Below, in pieces: positions 28,238 through 36,996 of a stretch of DNA of 64,000 nucleotides. The DNA is from RYN-111 sp963760125 (lineage in GTDB: Bacteria; Actinomycetota; Actinomycetes; Mycobacteriales; SCTD01): contig CAVXBV010000012.1 in assembly GCA_963760125.1 (NCBI GenBank), forward strand, positions 186,001-250,000, given 5' to 3'. Made by a program: the position numbers and the translations under genes. The notes below the pieces were generated by a model. That model did not search any database. It saw only the letters and a program-made list of their open reading frames with translations, and was not told the DNA's origin. How positions within the stretch are numbered: the stretch's first letter is position 1; the number at the start of each line of letters is the position of its first letter.

Positions 28238-28995
28238 GCGCCCCCACGGTCGTCGTCGTGACCGACGAGCCGGCCGTGGTCGCCGAGTTCGCTGAGCGCC
28301 TGCTCCGCCGGCTTTGCGCTGCGCAGGCCGCACGGGGTACGGCGTCGCTGGTGCTCGCCGGAGGCGGCGTGGCCCTGGCGGGCCTGCGGGCCGTGTCGAC
28401 CCATCCCCACCTCGAGGACGTCGACTGGGCGCGGGTGGACCTCTGGTGGAGCGACGAGCGCTTCGTGCCCGCGGACGATCCCGAGCGCAACGCCCTCCAG
28501 GCCCGCCAGGCCCTGTTGGACGCCCTGCCGCTCGACCCGGCGAGGGTCCACCCGATGGGTGCCTCGGACGGCCCGGACAGCTCGGCGGACGACGCTGCAG
28601 CCCGCTACGCCCGGGAGCTTGCGCAGGCAGCAGGCACCGGTACAGAGCTCCCGTGGTTCGACGTGCTCCTGCTCGGCATGGGGCCAGAAGGCCACACGGC
28701 GTCGCTGTTTCCCGATGCTCCAGCGGTCCACGACGATCGCGTGGTCGTGGCCGTGCTCGACTGTCCCAAGCCGCCACCGACGCGGCTCAGCTTGGGCCTC
28801 AGTGCCTTTCGGCACGCCCGGGAGGTGTGGTTTCTGGTGAGTGGCGCCGCCAAGGCCGAGGCCGTCGCGGCGGCTCTGGGCGGAGCGGATCCGGTCCGCG
28901 TACCCGCTGCCGGGCCCCGGGGTCGTGACGTGACGCTGTGGCTGCTCGACGTCGCCGCCGCGAGCGCGCTGCCCGCGGACCAACGGCCGACCTAG
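28234..28995 (+). CDS. pgl: 6-phosphogluconolactonase
   Basis: 253 residues of the glucosamine-6-phosphate isomerase/6PGL fold. SLVLAGGGVALAGLRA binds the sugar phosphate. VDLWWSDERFVPADDPERN and FDVLLLGMGPEGHTASLFPD are the diagnostic blocks, the latter with the catalytic His. SGAAKAEAVAAAL ends the fold. It hydrolyses the product of Zwf. The ATG at 28234 overlaps the opcA stop. The gene converges on rbpA with only 3 bases between stops. Confidence 0.95.
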   Translation: MSAPTVVVVTDEPAVVAEFAERLLRRLCAAQAARGTASLVLAGGGVALAGLRAVSTHPHLEDVDWARVDLWWSDERFVPADDPERNALQARQALLDALPLDPARVHPMGASDGPDSSADDAAARYARELAQAAGTGTELPWFDVLLLGMGPEGHTASLFPDAPAVHDDRVVVAVLDCPKPPPTRLSLGLSAFRHAREVWFLVSGAAKAEAVAAALGGADPVRVPAAGPRGRDVTLWLLDVAAASALPADQRPT

Positions 28996-28998
28996 CGG

Positions 28999-29331
28999 CT
29001 ACTTGCTCCGCAGCTTGGCCAGGGCTTCCTGCAAGATGGCTTCGCCGTCAGCCTCGTTGCGCCGCTCGCGCACGTACGCAAGGTGCGTCTTGTACGGCTC
29101 TGTCTTGTGCGGAGCCGGAGGTGCGTCCTTGTCCCGACCGGCGGGATAGCCGCACCGGGGGCAGTCCCACACGTCCGGCAGCGCTGCCTCCTCGGCGAAC
29201 GACGGCCGCGTCTCGTGCTTGTTCGCGCACCAGAAAGAGATGCGGCGGCGTGGTGCCGCCTCGCCCCGCTCGGCCTCGCCCATGGGGCCGGCGCCCACCC
29301 GACTTCCGCGGATCGCGTTGCCGCCTGCCAC
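28999..29331 (-). CDS. rbpA: RNA polymerase-binding protein RbpA
   Basis: 110 residues from the GTG at 29331, with GAGGAG upstream. The N-terminal tail AGGNAIRGSRVGAGPMGEAE, the zinc-binding core FWCANKHETRPSFAEEAALP with CPRCGYPAG, and the C-terminal helix THLAYVRERRNEADGEAIL match RbpA of mycobacteria and streptomycetes, which binds principal sigma factor and stabilises open complexes. The family is restricted to Actinomycetota, so it is a good lineage marker. Confidence 0.96.
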   Translation of the reverse strand: MAGGNAIRGSRVGAGPMGEAERGEAAPRRRISFWCANKHETRPSFAEEAALPDVWDCPRCGYPAGRDKDAPPAPHKTEPYKTHLAYVRERRNEADGEAILQEALAKLRSK

Positions 29332-29413
29332 GTCATGCTCCTCGGGTGCTGGTGTTAGGGACGAACGGGGACGTCGGCAGTCTACTCCGGCGGCCAGGTC
29401 GCGGGCCGGTACG

Positions 29414-29647
29414 TCAGGCGGGCTTGAGCAGCAGCCCGAGCGCCACGATGCAGGTGGACCAGACCAGACCGCACACGACGGTGAGCCGGTCGAGGTTCTT
29501 CTCCACCACGGCGCTGCCGCCGAGCGAGGACGAGACGCCGCCGCCGAACATGTTCGACAGGCCACCGCCCTTCCCCTTGTGCAGCAGCACCAGGACGATC
29601 ATGCCCAGGCTCGCGACGACGAGAAGGACGGACAGGAACGTGATCAC
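29414..29647 (-). CDS. secG: Preprotein translocase subunit SecG
   Basis: 77 residues with two membrane helices (FLSVLLVVASLGMIVLVLL and LTVVCGLVWSTCIVALGLLL) separated by the glycine-rich loop HKGKGGGLSNMFGGGVSSSL characteristic of SecG. It is an accessory subunit of the SecYEG channel. In many actinobacteria secG directly follows tpiA; here the five-gene peptide ABC system lies between them. Confidence 0.95.
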   Translation of the reverse strand: MITFLSVLLVVASLGMIVLVLLHKGKGGGLSNMFGGGVSSSLGGSAVVEKNLDRLTVVCGLVWSTCIVALGLLLKPA

Positions 29648-29668
29648 AGCAAAGGCTCCGCGAGTAGG

Positions 29669-30676
29669 TCAGGCGAGCCGGACGCGGGAGTCCAGCAAGG
29701 CGTAGGTGATGTCCACCAGGATGTTGGCGATGACGATGAAGAAGGCCGCGAGCAGGACGGTACCGAAGATGACCGGCAGGTCGCCGATCACCACCGCTTG
29801 CACGGCGAGCTGGCCGATCCCCCCGAGGCCGAAGACGGACTCGGTGACGATGGCTCCGCCGAGCAGCCCGCCGATGTCGATGCCGAGCAGCGTCACGACC
29901 GGGGTCAGGGCCGAGCGGAGCCCGTGGCGGTAGATCACACGGCGTTCGGACAGACCCTTGGACCGGGCGGTCCGGATGTAGTCCTCACCCAGCACCTCGA
30001 GGAGCGAGCCACGCGTGATGCGGGAGTACGTCGCGGCGCTGATGGTGGCGAGCGCCACCCAGGGCAAGATCAGGTGCTTGAACCACTCGAGCGGGTTCTG
30101 GGTCAGCGGGATGTAGCCGTTGCCCGGAAAGATCGTGATGTTGAACTTGGTCCGGAAGATGTAGAAGAAGAAGTAGAGGAACACCAAGCCGATCACGAAC
30201 GAGGGGATCGACAGCCCTCCGAGGGCGAACACCGTCGCTGCCCGATCTCGGAGCGAGCGCGGTTTCGTTGCGGCGAGGATCCCGATCGGGATGCCGATCA
30301 GCAGCCAGACGACGGCGGCGCCGATGGCCAAGGAGGCCGTGATGGGCAGGCGGGCCGAGAGCGTCTTGCGGACCGGCTCGTCGTTGCGGAAGCTGTAGCC
30401 GAGGTCACCCTTGAACAACCGACCCATGTACTGGCCGTACTGGGAGTTCTGAGGGGCGACGAAGTGCGGCGAGCTGAACGAGATCGGGAAGGCCGGCTGG
30501 TCGAGCCCGTACTTCTTCTTGGCCAGCTCGACGAGCTCCGGCCGGGGGTTCTTGCCGACGAAGTTCGCCGCCTTGTCACCGGGGGCGATGACGAAGAACA
30601 GCACGAAGACGGCCAGGCTGATGAGGAGCAGCACGACCACCCCGAACAGCGAGCGGCGAATGATGAAGCGACCCAT
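29669..30676 (-). CDS. Oligopeptide ABC transporter permease (DppB/OppB type)
   Basis: 335 residues, six membrane helices. MGRFIIRRSLFGVVVLLLIS is the classical DppB start. YSFRNDEPVRKTLSARLPIT precedes the transmembrane core, the EAA-type loop is DYIRTARSKGLSERRVIYRH, and the end ILVDITYALLDSRVRL is typical. It pairs with the DppC-type permease upstream. Last gene of the ABC operon, followed 21 bases later by secG. Confidence 0.93.
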   Translation of the reverse strand: MGRFIIRRSLFGVVVLLLISLAVFVLFFVIAPGDKAANFVGKNPRPELVELAKKKYGLDQPAFPISFSSPHFVAPQNSQYGQYMGRLFKGDLGYSFRNDEPVRKTLSARLPITASLAIGAAVVWLLIGIPIGILAATKPRSLRDRAATVFALGGLSIPSFVIGLVFLYFFFYIFRTKFNITIFPGNGYIPLTQNPLEWFKHLILPWVALATISAATYSRITRGSLLEVLGEDYIRTARSKGLSERRVIYRHGLRSALTPVVTLLGIDIGGLLGGAIVTESVFGLGGIGQLAVQAVVIGDLPVIFGTVLLAAFFIVIANILVDITYALLDSRVRLA

Positions 30677-30694
30677 GACGTGTCTTCTCCGGTT

Positions 30695-31690
30695 CTACTT
30701 GCGGGCCAGGACACGCGCAGCGCGCGGATCCAGAGCGTCACGGAGCCCGTCACCGAGCAGGTTGAACGCCAGCGTGGTGATGAACAGCGCCAGCGAGGGG
30801 AACAGCAGGAAGGTCGGGACGACCTCGTAGTAGGAGACCGAGTCGGCGATCATGTTGCCCCAGGTCGGGGTCGGGGGCAGCACCCCCAGGCCCAGGAACG
30901 ACAGCGTCGCCTCGAAGACGATCGCCGTCGGCACGAGCAGCGTGCTGTAGACGATCACCGGCGCGATGAGGTTGGGCAGCACGTCCACCACCATGATGCG
31001 GATGTCGCCGGCGCCCAACGATCGCGCTGCCTCGATGTACTCCTTCTCCCGGATGCTCAGGACCTGACCGCGCACGATGCGCCCGACGTTGGCCCAGACG
31101 AAGAAGGCGATGACGAAGATGCTGATCCCCTTGCTCGGCTGGAACACCGAGGCCAAGGAGATCGCGAAGAGCAAGAAGGGGAAGGACAAGAAGACGTCCA
31201 TCGTGCGCGACAGCACCGTGTCCACGCGGCCACCGAGGTAGCCGGCGGCCGTACCCATGAACAGTCCGACCAGGACGGCGATCGCCGTCGCGAACAGGCC
31301 GACCTCGAGCGAGACGCGCGTTCCGAGCAGGATCCGCGACAAGATGTCACGGCCCACGCTGTCGGTTCCGAGCAGGAAGTCGCCGTTGGGCCCGAACGGG
31401 ATCCCGTCCGGGCGGAGTCCCGCTGGGCTCTCGCGGTACTGGACGTTGGCGGGGTGCCCGATGAGCTTCTCGTTGATGATGTTGGCGAGAAAGGCGATGG
31501 CGACCAGCACGACGATCGTGATGAGCGAGGCAATGGACACCTTGTCCTTGCGCAGTCGCACCCACGCGAGCTGGAGCGGCGTACGCCCCTGGATCGCCTT
31601 GTCCTTGTCCTTGGGAGGCGTGGGGGCGGTGGGGGGCTCGGACCGCTCGGGCTCGTCGTGCACGATCTCGTCCGTGGCGTTCGGGTTCAC
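30695..31690 (-). CDS. Oligopeptide ABC transporter permease (DppC/OppC type)
   Basis: 331 residues from the GTG at 31690 with GAGAGG upstream. About 40 polar residues rich in Pro and charged side chains (TPPKDKDKAIQGRTPLQLAW) come before the first helix. NGDFLLGTDSVGRDILSRIL is the family block before the core, EYIEAARSLGAGDIRIMVVD is the EAA loop, and SFLGLGVLPPTPTWGNMIAD and NLLGDGLRDALDPR complete it. The open frame extending to 31855 is not used. Confidence 0.93.
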   Translation of the reverse strand: MNPNATDEIVHDEPERSEPPTAPTPPKDKDKAIQGRTPLQLAWVRLRKDKVSIASLITIVVLVAIAFLANIINEKLIGHPANVQYRESPAGLRPDGIPFGPNGDFLLGTDSVGRDILSRILLGTRVSLEVGLFATAIAVLVGLFMGTAAGYLGGRVDTVLSRTMDVFLSFPFLLFAISLASVFQPSKGISIFVIAFFVWANVGRIVRGQVLSIREKEYIEAARSLGAGDIRIMVVDVLPNLIAPVIVYSTLLVPTAIVFEATLSFLGLGVLPPTPTWGNMIADSVSYYEVVPTFLLFPSLALFITTLAFNLLGDGLRDALDPRAARVLARK

Positions 31691-31760
31691 GGCAGGTACC
31701 TCTCGGACGGGCTGCAGGAGACAGGGGCGGTGCGCGTGACCGCGAGGGGTGGTGTCCGCA

Positions 31761-32879
31761 TCACGACGCGTCCGACGGGAGGGCGCCGGGGACGGCGAGC
31801 GGGGCCTCGACCGTGCGCATCTCCTCGCCGTCCGCGACCGGGAAGTGGCACGCATGCTGGTGCGTGGCCGGGTCGTCGAAGGTGGTCTGCAGGACCGGCA
31901 GCTGGCTGGTGCAGAACGGCATGACCTTGGGGCAGCGCGGGTGGAACCGGCAACCGCTCGGCGGGTTGATCGGCGACGGCACGTCGCCGGTGAGGATGAC
32001 GCGATCGCGCACGTCGGACTTGTCCGGGTCCGGGACCGGGACGGCCGACAGCAGCGCGTTGGTGTAGGGGTGGCGGGGCTTGGCGTAGAGGTCGTCGACC
32101 TCGGCCGTCTCCACGATCTTGCCCAGGTACATCACCGAGACGCGGTCGCTCATGTGGCGCACCACCGACAGATCGTGCGCGATGAAGATGTAGGTCAGTC
32201 CGAACTCGGCCTGCAGGTCCTGGAGCAGGTTGATGACCTGGGCTTGGATCGACACGTCGAGAGCGGAGACCGGCTCGTCGCAGATGATGAGCTTGGGTCG
32301 CAGGGCCAGGGCGCGGGCCACGCCGATGCGCTGGCGCTGACCCCCGGAGAACTCCGCAGGGAAGCGGTTGTAGTGCTCAGGGTTGAGGCCGACGACCTCC
32401 ATCAGCTCCTGGACCTGCTTCTTGCGGGCGTCGCCCTTGCTGATGTCGTGGATGTCGTACGGGTCGCCGATGATGGAGCCGACCCGGCGCCGTGGGTTCA
32501 GCGAGCCGTACGGGTCCTGGAAGATCATCTGGATGTCGCGACGGAACGGTCGCATGTTGCTGCGCGACAGGTTGGTCATGTCCTGGCCGTCGAAGGTGAT
32601 CTGCCCGCTGGTGAGGGGGTAGAGACCGGCGATCACGCGGGCCAGCGTCGACTTCCCGCAGCCGGTCTCCCCCACGAGTCCAAGGGTCTCGCCGGACCGG
32701 ACCTCCAGGTCGACACCGTCCACGGCGTGGACGCGCCCGATCTCCTTCTGGAACAGGATGCCCTGCTTGATCGGGAAGTGCTTGACGGCGTTCTCGACCT
32801 TGAGGAGGACGTCGCCCTTCTGGGTGTTGACGGTCCGCCCGGCATGGTCGAGCTCGGGGGTGTCCGGCGTGACGGTCAT
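31761..32879 (-). CDS. Oligopeptide ABC transporter ATPase (DppF/OppF type)
   Basis: 372 residues. Walker A is LVGETGCGKSTLARVIAG, the signature is EFSGGQRQRIGVARAL, Walker B is LIICDEPVSALDVSIQ. DPYGSLNPRRRVGSIIGDP is the Q-loop-following block of OppF proteins. The C-terminal oligopeptide domain (PSGCRFHPRCPKVMPFC) holds cysteines that in this family often bind a 4Fe-4S cluster. The ATG at 32879 overlaps the dppD-like stop (ATGA). Confidence 0.94.
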   Translation of the reverse strand: MTVTPDTPELDHAGRTVNTQKGDVLLKVENAVKHFPIKQGILFQKEIGRVHAVDGVDLEVRSGETLGLVGETGCGKSTLARVIAGLYPLTSGQITFDGQDMTNLSRSNMRPFRRDIQMIFQDPYGSLNPRRRVGSIIGDPYDIHDISKGDARKKQVQELMEVVGLNPEHYNRFPAEFSGGQRQRIGVARALALRPKLIICDEPVSALDVSIQAQVINLLQDLQAEFGLTYIFIAHDLSVVRHMSDRVSVMYLGKIVETAEVDDLYAKPRHPYTNALLSAVPVPDPDKSDVRDRVILTGDVPSPINPPSGCRFHPRCPKVMPFCTSQLPVLQTTFDDPATHQHACHFPVADGEEMRTVEAPLAVPGALPSDAS

Positions 32880-33940
32880 CAGACGTCCTTCGTGGCGGCG
32901 CGCGCGACGGCCCGGCGGCGCGACTGGGGGGCATCGGGGATCTCCATCGCACCGATCTCGACCTCACCGAGGCCGATCTGGTCGGCGGGGAGGAAGCAGG
33001 CCGAGCGGTGCTCGACCCCACCGGCGACAGGCACCAGCGGCGGGACCTGCTCGGTGCACTGATCCATGACGAAGGGGCAGCGCGGCGCGAAGGAGCAGCC
33101 CTGGGGGAGGTTGATGAGAGACGGGGGCTGGCCCTGGATCGGCGTCAAGCGCCCACGGGGGCCCTCATTGGCGGGGATCGACTCGATCAGGCCCTTGGTG
33201 TACGGGTGGTGCGGGCGGTAGTAGAGCGTCCGCCGCTCCGCGAACTCCACGGGGCTCCCGGCGTACATGACCATGACGTCGTCGGCGATGTCGGCGACGA
33301 CCCCGAGGTCGTGGGTGATCATGATGACGGCGGTGTTGAACTCCGCCTGGATGCGCTGGATGAGGTCGATGATCTGCGCCTGGACGGTCACGTCGAGCGC
33401 CGTCGTCGGCTCGTCGGCGATGAGCAGCTTGGGGTTCAGCGCGAGCGCCATGGCGATCATGGCGCGCTGCCGCATCCCACCGGAGAACTGGTGGGGGTAG
33501 TCCTCGACGCGCTGCGCCGGTTGGGGGATGCCGACCAGTCCGAGCAGGTCCACTGCGCGGGCCATGGCCTCCTTCTTGGAGACCGGCTCGTGTGCCCGGA
33601 TCATCTCGACGATCTGCCAACCGACGCGGTAGTGCGGGTGCAGGCTCGACAGCGGGTCCTGGAAGATCATGGCGATCTGGGCGCCACGCACGGCACGCAG
33701 GTCCTGCTCGCTCATACTCAGCAGGTTGCGGCCCTCGAAGTGCGCGGTGCCTTCGATGCGCGCCCCACGGGTCAGACCCATGATGGTCTGCGTGCTCACG
33801 CTCTTGCCGGAGCCGGACTCCCCGACGATGCCGAGCGTCTCACCGGGGTCGATGGAGAACGACAGGCCCTGGACGGCGTTCACGATCCCGTCCTCGGTCG
33901 GGAAAGCGACCTTCAGGTCCTTGACTTCCAGCAGAGACAT
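32879..33940 (-). CDS. Oligopeptide ABC transporter ATPase (DppD/OppD type)
   Basis: 353 residues from the ATG at 33940 (MSLLEVKDLKVAFPTEDG). Walker A is IVGESGSGKSVSTQTIMG, the signature is QFSGGMRQRAMIAMAL, Walker B is LLIADEPTTALDVTVQ, and the cysteine domain is GCSFAPRCPFVMDQC. AGGTGAG lies very close to this ATG. An in-frame GTG at 33973 adds 11 residues but has no ribosome-binding site, so the start is slightly uncertain. It forms the ATPase heterodimer with the next gene. Confidence 0.93.
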   Translation of the reverse strand: MSLLEVKDLKVAFPTEDGIVNAVQGLSFSIDPGETLGIVGESGSGKSVSTQTIMGLTRGARIEGTAHFEGRNLLSMSEQDLRAVRGAQIAMIFQDPLSSLHPHYRVGWQIVEMIRAHEPVSKKEAMARAVDLLGLVGIPQPAQRVEDYPHQFSGGMRQRAMIAMALALNPKLLIADEPTTALDVTVQAQIIDLIQRIQAEFNTAVIMITHDLGVVADIADDVMVMYAGSPVEFAERRTLYYRPHHPYTKGLIESIPANEGPRGRLTPIQGQPPSLINLPQGCSFAPRCPFVMDQCTEQVPPLVPVAGGVEHRSACFLPADQIGLGEVEIGAMEIPDAPQSRRRAVARAATKDV

Positions 33941-34088
33941 CTCACCTCGTAGGTCCGTGAGCGCGACCGTCACCTGGGGTGCGGGACCGGACGCGAAGAG
34001 GGGGTGGGCGACGGCATCGACCTCGGGATCGGTGCTGCAGTCTGGCCAGGCGTGGAGCTGTGCGTGCTGTGGCGGAGCCGTGTCGATT

Positions 34089-34137
34089 GTGCCACACCGA
34101 GGGTCGCTCGGAGGGGCAGGAGATCACCGTGCCACAC
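34089..34137. repeat. Two GTGCCACAC direct repeats 40 bp apart
   Basis: GTGCCACAC is found at 34089-34097 and 34129-34137 (GTGTGGCAC on the minus strand), each followed by a short AGGG-like stretch. The 40-base period is about four helical turns. They lie in the 331-base gap 33941-34271 between the binding-protein gene and the ATPase gene and might be operators for a second promoter. No convincing -35/-10 pair accompanies them. Confidence 0.35.
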
Positions 34138-34191
34138 AAGGGAAGCGGAGCGTTGCGGTGGGTGTCAGGAGGGACCTGACCCCGGACCCCA

Positions 34192-34266
34192 GACAGGGCC
34201 CGCGCCAAGTTCTGGAGCGGGCCCCGTCCGTGGTTCAGGAACTGATCACCGGCGCCCGAAGGCGCC
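34192..34266 (-). terminator. Tandem hairpins after the peptide-binding protein gene
   Basis: Two stem-loops follow the stop at 34272 in transcript order. The first is GGCGCC-TTCG-GGCGCC (34251-34266), a six-bp stem closed by a UUCG-type loop. The second is a 12-bp stem with one mismatch (34192-34203 with 34217-34228, core GGGCCCGC/GCGGGCCC) and a 13-base loop. There is no U-run. They probably stop or stabilise the binding-protein message so that it accumulates more than the downstream transporter genes. Confidence 0.6.
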
Positions 34267-34271
34267 CGTCA

Positions 34272-36038
34272 TCAGGACTTCAGGTAGACGTTCGTGATGT
34301 CAGCGTTGTTGCTGAACCCGAAGTACACCCAGTTGCCGACGCGGTCGCCGTAGTAGTACGGAGTCTTGCCGGTCGCGATCGGGATCCACGGCGCGTCGGC
34401 CATGGTCTTGACGTCCGCCTGGTGCCAGAGGTCTCCGACCTTCGCCTGGTCCTGCTCCGCGAGGGCATCGTCGATCAGCTTGTTGACCTCGGGGTTGTTG
34501 TAGCAGTTGTAGTTCGTCGAACCCTCACCGCACTGGCGGCCGTCCAGGAGCGGGACGAAGAAGGAACGAGCGGCGTTGCCCTGCCAGTCCGGGTTCCACC
34601 CGGGTCCAGCGAGGTCCCAGTCACCGGACTTGCGCGCAGAGGGCTTCTGCAGGTGCTGGGTGTAGAAGTCCGCCGGCGGAACCTGCTTGAGGGTCAGCGT
34701 GATGCCGGACTTGGCCAGGTCGGCCTGCAGGGTCTGCGCGATGAGCGGCGCCTTGCCCTTGTTGCGGTACAGGTAGATGAGCTTCAGGCCGTTGGGGAAG
34801 CCGGCCTCCGCGAGGAGGGCCTTCGCCTTGGCCGGGTCACCGGCGCTGTCCGGAGTCGCGTACGGGTCGAACTGCTCGTAGCCCAGGATCGGGGGGGTCA
34901 GGATCTGACCGAGCGGGGTGTACAGCGACGGTCCACCGAGGACCTGGATGATGTTCTTCTTGCTGACCGCGTAGTTCAGCGCCTGGCGGACCTTGAGGTT
35001 CGCGAGAGCCTTGCCAGCGTTCGGCGAGTCGAAGTTGATCGTGATGTACGGGTTGGTCGAGCCGTTGTCCTTCAGGACCAGCTTCGGGTCCTTCAGGGCC
35101 TGCAGACCGGGGATGTCGGCCGTGGGAACCGTGGTGTCCCACTGCAGGTCGGCGGTGCCGGCCTTCAGCTGCTTCTGGACCGGACCCTCGTCCGAGCCCT
35201 GGGTCACGGAGATCGCGTCGACGTACGCCTTGCGCAGGTCGTCGGTCTTGCTGTCCCAGGCCGGGTTGCGCACGAGCTCGATGCTCTTGTCAGCCGTGTA
35301 CGACTTGAGCTTGTACGGGCCGTCGGAGATGAACTTCTGACGGAACTCCGGGGAGTCCGGCAGCACGTCGAGGAACTCGATCGGCGCAGGAGACGCGAAC
35401 GGCAGCGCGATGATGTTCAGGAAGTCACCGGCGGGCTGCACCAGGGTGATCGACACCTTGTTGCCGTCCGCCTTCAGGCCGCTGATCTCGTTCTTCGTGA
35501 TGAAGTCCTTGATGCCCGCGATCGTGGCGGGGGCCTTGACGAAGGCGTCGCAGAACTCCTTCATGCCCTCGATGACGCCGGCGAAGTAGCCGAGCGCGCC
35601 GGTCGGCTGGACCGGGTTGCAGAGGCGCTTGAAGCCGAGAACGGCGTCCGCACCCGTCACCTGACGCGCGGGAGTGGTGTCCCACTTCACGCCGTCCTTG
35701 ATGGTGAACTCGTAGGTCTTGCCACCGTTGGTCGGCTCCGGGATCGACTCGACCATGTCGGGGACCGGCGTGTTCGCCTTGGTCGCGTCGGAGCTGTTCG
35801 GGTAGCTCACCAGCTGGCGCGAGATCGCGCGCAGCAGGGTGTAGCTGACCGTGTAGTAGGCGCTCGCGGTGTCCATGTGGTCAATGTCGCCGGCACCCAG
35901 CATCTTCAGGGTGCCGCCCTTCTTGGCGCCAGCAGCCGTGTCGCTACCGCCCGCGTCACTACCGCCACAGGCGGTGGCAGTGAGCAGCAGGCCGGTGACC
36001 AGCGCGGTTGTCGCGAGGCCTCTCCGGTTCTTCAGCAA
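34272..36038 (-). CDS. Peptide ABC transporter substrate-binding lipoprotein (SBP family 5)
   Basis: 588 residues. A lipoprotein signal peptide (MLKNRRGLATTALVTGLLLT then ATACGG) ends in a lipobox with Cys at about 24. The mature part has family 5 marks: GGTLKMLGAGDIDHMDTASA, YEFTIKDGVKWDTTPARQVT, ADAVLGFKRL, FDSPNAGKALANLKVRQAL and LNYAVSKKNI. It should bind oligopeptides or similar solutes outside the membrane for the downstream ATPases and permeases. It is the first gene of the cluster, separated from tpiA by a hairpin at 36081-36103. Confidence 0.93.
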   Translation of the reverse strand: MLKNRRGLATTALVTGLLLTATACGGSDAGGSDTAAGAKKGGTLKMLGAGDIDHMDTASAYYTVSYTLLRAISRQLVSYPNSSDATKANTPVPDMVESIPEPTNGGKTYEFTIKDGVKWDTTPARQVTGADAVLGFKRLCNPVQPTGALGYFAGVIEGMKEFCDAFVKAPATIAGIKDFITKNEISGLKADGNKVSITLVQPAGDFLNIIALPFASPAPIEFLDVLPDSPEFRQKFISDGPYKLKSYTADKSIELVRNPAWDSKTDDLRKAYVDAISVTQGSDEGPVQKQLKAGTADLQWDTTVPTADIPGLQALKDPKLVLKDNGSTNPYITINFDSPNAGKALANLKVRQALNYAVSKKNIIQVLGGPSLYTPLGQILTPPILGYEQFDPYATPDSAGDPAKAKALLAEAGFPNGLKLIYLYRNKGKAPLIAQTLQADLAKSGITLTLKQVPPADFYTQHLQKPSARKSGDWDLAGPGWNPDWQGNAARSFFVPLLDGRQCGEGSTNYNCYNNPEVNKLIDDALAEQDQAKVGDLWHQADVKTMADAPWIPIATGKTPYYYGDRVGNWVYFGFSNNADITNVYLKS

Positions 36039-36080
36039 TGTTCCACCTCTCAGGCCGTACGTGGTACGACCCTGTCGTCG

Positions 36081-36103
36081 TCCACCCGGGGTGACCGGGT
36101 GGA
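36081..36103 (-). terminator. Hairpin between tpiA and the peptide transporter operon
   Basis: A perfect 9-bp inverted repeat, TCCACCCGG-GGTGA-CCGGGTGGA, lies between the tpiA stop (36226) and the binding-protein start (36038). It has no T-run, as is usual in high-GC actinobacteria. It probably ends the gap-pgk-tpiA transcript, leaving the transporter to its own promoter. Nothing else is recognised in 36039-36225. Confidence 0.6.
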
Positions 36104-36225
36104 ACGTCGGCGAGCCTGATGGCTGCGCCGCTTGCGGACCCTAGCGGCGCGCCGGGAACCGCCGAAAGAGGCGTGCCAAGCCGCCGCCCACTCGTGACCA
36201 ACCTGTGACTCACGCCGTGACGGCG

Positions 36226-36996
36226 TCAGACGCCCAGCCGGCAGAGGGTCGCGAACTCCGTCGCGTCGAGGCTGGCGCCGCCGACGAGCGCACCGTCCAC
36301 GTCAGGCTGCTCCATGAGCGCGGCGACGTTCGCGGCCTTGACCGAACCGCCGTACAGGACGCGGATCCCTTGCGCGACAGCGGATCCGGCCACGTCGGCG
36401 AGGGTCGCTCGCAGCGCGGCGCAGACCTCCTGCGCGTCCTCCGGCGTCGCGACCTCACCGGTGCCGATGGCCCAGACGGGCTCGTAGGCGACCACCAGGG
36501 TGGCGAGCACCGCCTCGGGGACGTCGACGAGCGCCGCCTTCACCTGGTCGACGCAGTGCGCGACGTGCGTCCCCGCCTGACGAACCTCCAGCCCCTCGCC
36601 GACGCACAGGATGGGCACGAGGCCGTGCCGACCGGCCGCCAGCACCTTGCTGCGGACCACCTCGTCGGACTCTGCGTGATCAGAGCGTCGCTCCGAGTGG
36701 CCGACGACCACGTAGCTGCACCCGAGCTTCGCGAGCATCGCACCGCTGATGTCGCCGGTGTGGGCGCCGGCCTCGTGCGGGGAGAGGTCCTGGGCGCCGT
36801 ACCGGATGCGGAGCTTGTCGCCGTCGACCAGGGTCTGGACGCTGCGCAGGTCCACGAAGGGTGGCAGGACCAGGCACTCGACCGCGTCGTGCTGCTTGTC
36901 CCCGAGGCTGAAGGCCAGCTTCTGGACCAGGCCGATGGCCTCGAGGTGGTTGAGGTTCATCTTCCAGTTGCCCGCCATCAGCGGCATGCGGCTCAT
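36226..36996 (-). CDS. tpiA: Triosephosphate isomerase
   Basis: 256 residues. MPLMAGNWKMNLNHLEA has the catalytic Lys, SYVVVGHSERRSDHAE the catalytic His, and VVAYEPVWAIGTGEVATPED the catalytic Glu and flexible loop. VLYGGSVKAANVAALMEQPD binds phosphate. It interconverts dihydroxyacetone phosphate and glyceraldehyde 3-phosphate. It overlaps the pgk stop by 4 bases. Confidence 0.97.
   Translation of the reverse strand: MSRMPLMAGNWKMNLNHLEAIGLVQKLAFSLGDKQHDAVECLVLPPFVDLRSVQTLVDGDKLRIRYGAQDLSPHEAGAHTGDISGAMLAKLGCSYVVVGHSERRSDHAESDEVVRSKVLAAGRHGLVPILCVGEGLEVRQAGTHVAHCVDQVKAALVDVPEAVLATLVVAYEPVWAIGTGEVATPEDAQEVCAALRATLADVAGSAVAQGIRVLYGGSVKAANVAALMEQPDVDGALVGGASLDATEFATLCRLGV

Noticed and set aside
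29219..31924. Plus-strand open frame of about 900 codons over secG and the permeases
   Set aside because: Antisense to secG and two clear permease genes; Asp/Glu/Gly-rich, non-protein-like composition.
34100..34137. TGGCAC resembling a sigma-54 -24 element
   Set aside because: No GC/TTGC -12 partner at the right distance, and actinobacteria generally lack sigma-54.
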